DNA from: an uncultured Bacteroidota bacterium
GTDB taxonomy: Bacteria; Bacteroidota; Bacteroidia; Chitinophagales; Chitinophagaceae
Assembly: GCA_903899675.1 (NCBI GenBank)
Contig: CAIUKP010000335.1
Location: 1-39,060, forward strand
Direction of reading: 5' to 3'
DNA length: 39,060 nt
Positions 38,707-39,060 of this stretch are shown here, piece after piece. How positions within the stretch are numbered: the first letter of the stretch is position 1; every line of letters starts with the position of its first letter. The notes under the pieces were generated by a model. It was given only the letters and a program-made list of their open reading frames with translations. It made no database searches and was not told where the DNA came from. Both the position numbers and the translations under genes were made by a program.

Positions 38707-39060
38707 TTATTTTTTATGACCGGTTATTTCAGCTGTAAATAGGAGTCGATGGGTATTGGGTATCGTATTGGCAGATACCTGGATGCTTTTTCTTACCCAT
38801 CCGGTAACGGATAGTTCGGTATAAAAGGCTACCCGGATGCTATCGGTTTGTCCGGGCAGAATGGGATGTCCAGGGCCTATCACTTGTAAACAACTACATC
38901 CCCCATCAGCTGCTGATATTATAAGGGGTGCGTTTCCAGAGTTGGTAAAGGGGAAATAGAGTAGAGCAGTGTCGCCCATGGGAATTTTACCCAGATCCTT
39001 ACTGGTGCTTTTCCAGGTTATTTGGGCTGGCGTAGGGGTGGGGGCAATTTCGGCTAGATC
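38707..39060 (-). CDS. DUF1573 domain protein, 5' end cut by window edge
   Basis: The frame stays open to the right edge (base 39060), so the N-terminus is missing; a Met codon at 38979 is internal. The visible residues read ...ITWKSTSKDLGKIPMGDTALLYFPFTNSGNAPLIISAADGGCSCLQV, then HPILPGQTDSIRVAF and SIQVSANTIPNTHRLLF. This is the DUF1573 immunoglobulin-like fold with its CxC-type motif (GGCSC). Such proteins are usually exported in Bacteroidota. The preceding segment (APTPTPAQ) looks like a linker, so more domains or a signal peptide may lie outside. Function unknown. Confidence 0.82.
   Translation of the reverse strand, partial: DLAEIAPTPTPAQITWKSTSKDLGKIPMGDTALLYFPFTNSGNAPLIISAADGGCSCLQVIGPGHPILPGQTDSIRVAFYTELSVTGWVRKSIQVSANTIPNTHRLLFTAEITGHKK

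Overview
The window looks like chromosomal DNA of a Bacteroidota member, most likely near Chitinophagaceae. The evidence is type IX secretion parts (a PorP/SprF barrel and a CHU_C-type sorting domain), Bacteroidota-restricted families (DUF6089, DUF6175), absence of clear Shine-Dalgarno sequences, and several exact or near matches to the Bacteroidota -7 promoter box TAnnTTTG just upstream of genes. I see no tRNA, rRNA, CRISPR array, insertion sequence or prophage.

Layout. 1-7470 is a conserved envelope block on the plus strand: an outer-membrane barrel (DUF6089, cut by the left edge), uppS, bamA, two Skp/OmpH chaperones and murI, then rpmH and rnpA separated by an intrinsic terminator. 7597-11217 holds a secreted glycosidase-like protein, a GxxExxY/PD-(D/E)XK nuclease-like gene followed at once by a CACGGATG repeat array, and a YpfJ-type zinc peptidase. 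11557-15584 is a two-gene type IX unit: a secreted M43 metalloprotease with PKD-like repeats and a type B sorting domain, translationally coupled to porP/sprF. 15683-19334 is a tight three-gene operon (N-acyl-D-amino-acid deacylase, DgcN-like, dipeptide-epimerase/DgcA-like), probably for D-amino acids or murein-derived peptides. 19433-23115 carries DUF6671, sua5, an SbtA-like permease, thioredoxin and a rhodanese.

23146-28810 is mostly minus strand: a GH3 enzyme, a 26-codon small ORF with its own terminator, a double-OmpA-domain protein, a phytanoyl-CoA-dioxygenase-like enzyme and a neutral-ceramidase-like enzyme. 28908-31192 has a HerA-like ATPase and an L,D-transpeptidase-like protein. 31211-33725 is a three-gene operon of secreted proteins of unknown role that includes DUF6175. 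34167-39060 has a lipoprotein alpha/beta hydrolase, an Ldh-family oxidoreductase, arginase, a structured non-coding element (G-tracts, palindrome, GTAG hairpin), a coiled-coil protein, a small lipoprotein and a DUF1573 protein cut by the right edge.

The most interesting signals are: (1) the nuclease-like GxxExxY gene whose stop codon abuts an array of 12 exact CACGGATG copies, with one 15-base array word reappearing in the M43 protease gene; (2) the small ORF with terminator at 25353-25433; (3) the structured intergenic element at 37657-37733; and (4) the D-amino-acid operon. All functional assignments come from reading motifs by eye; no database search was run.
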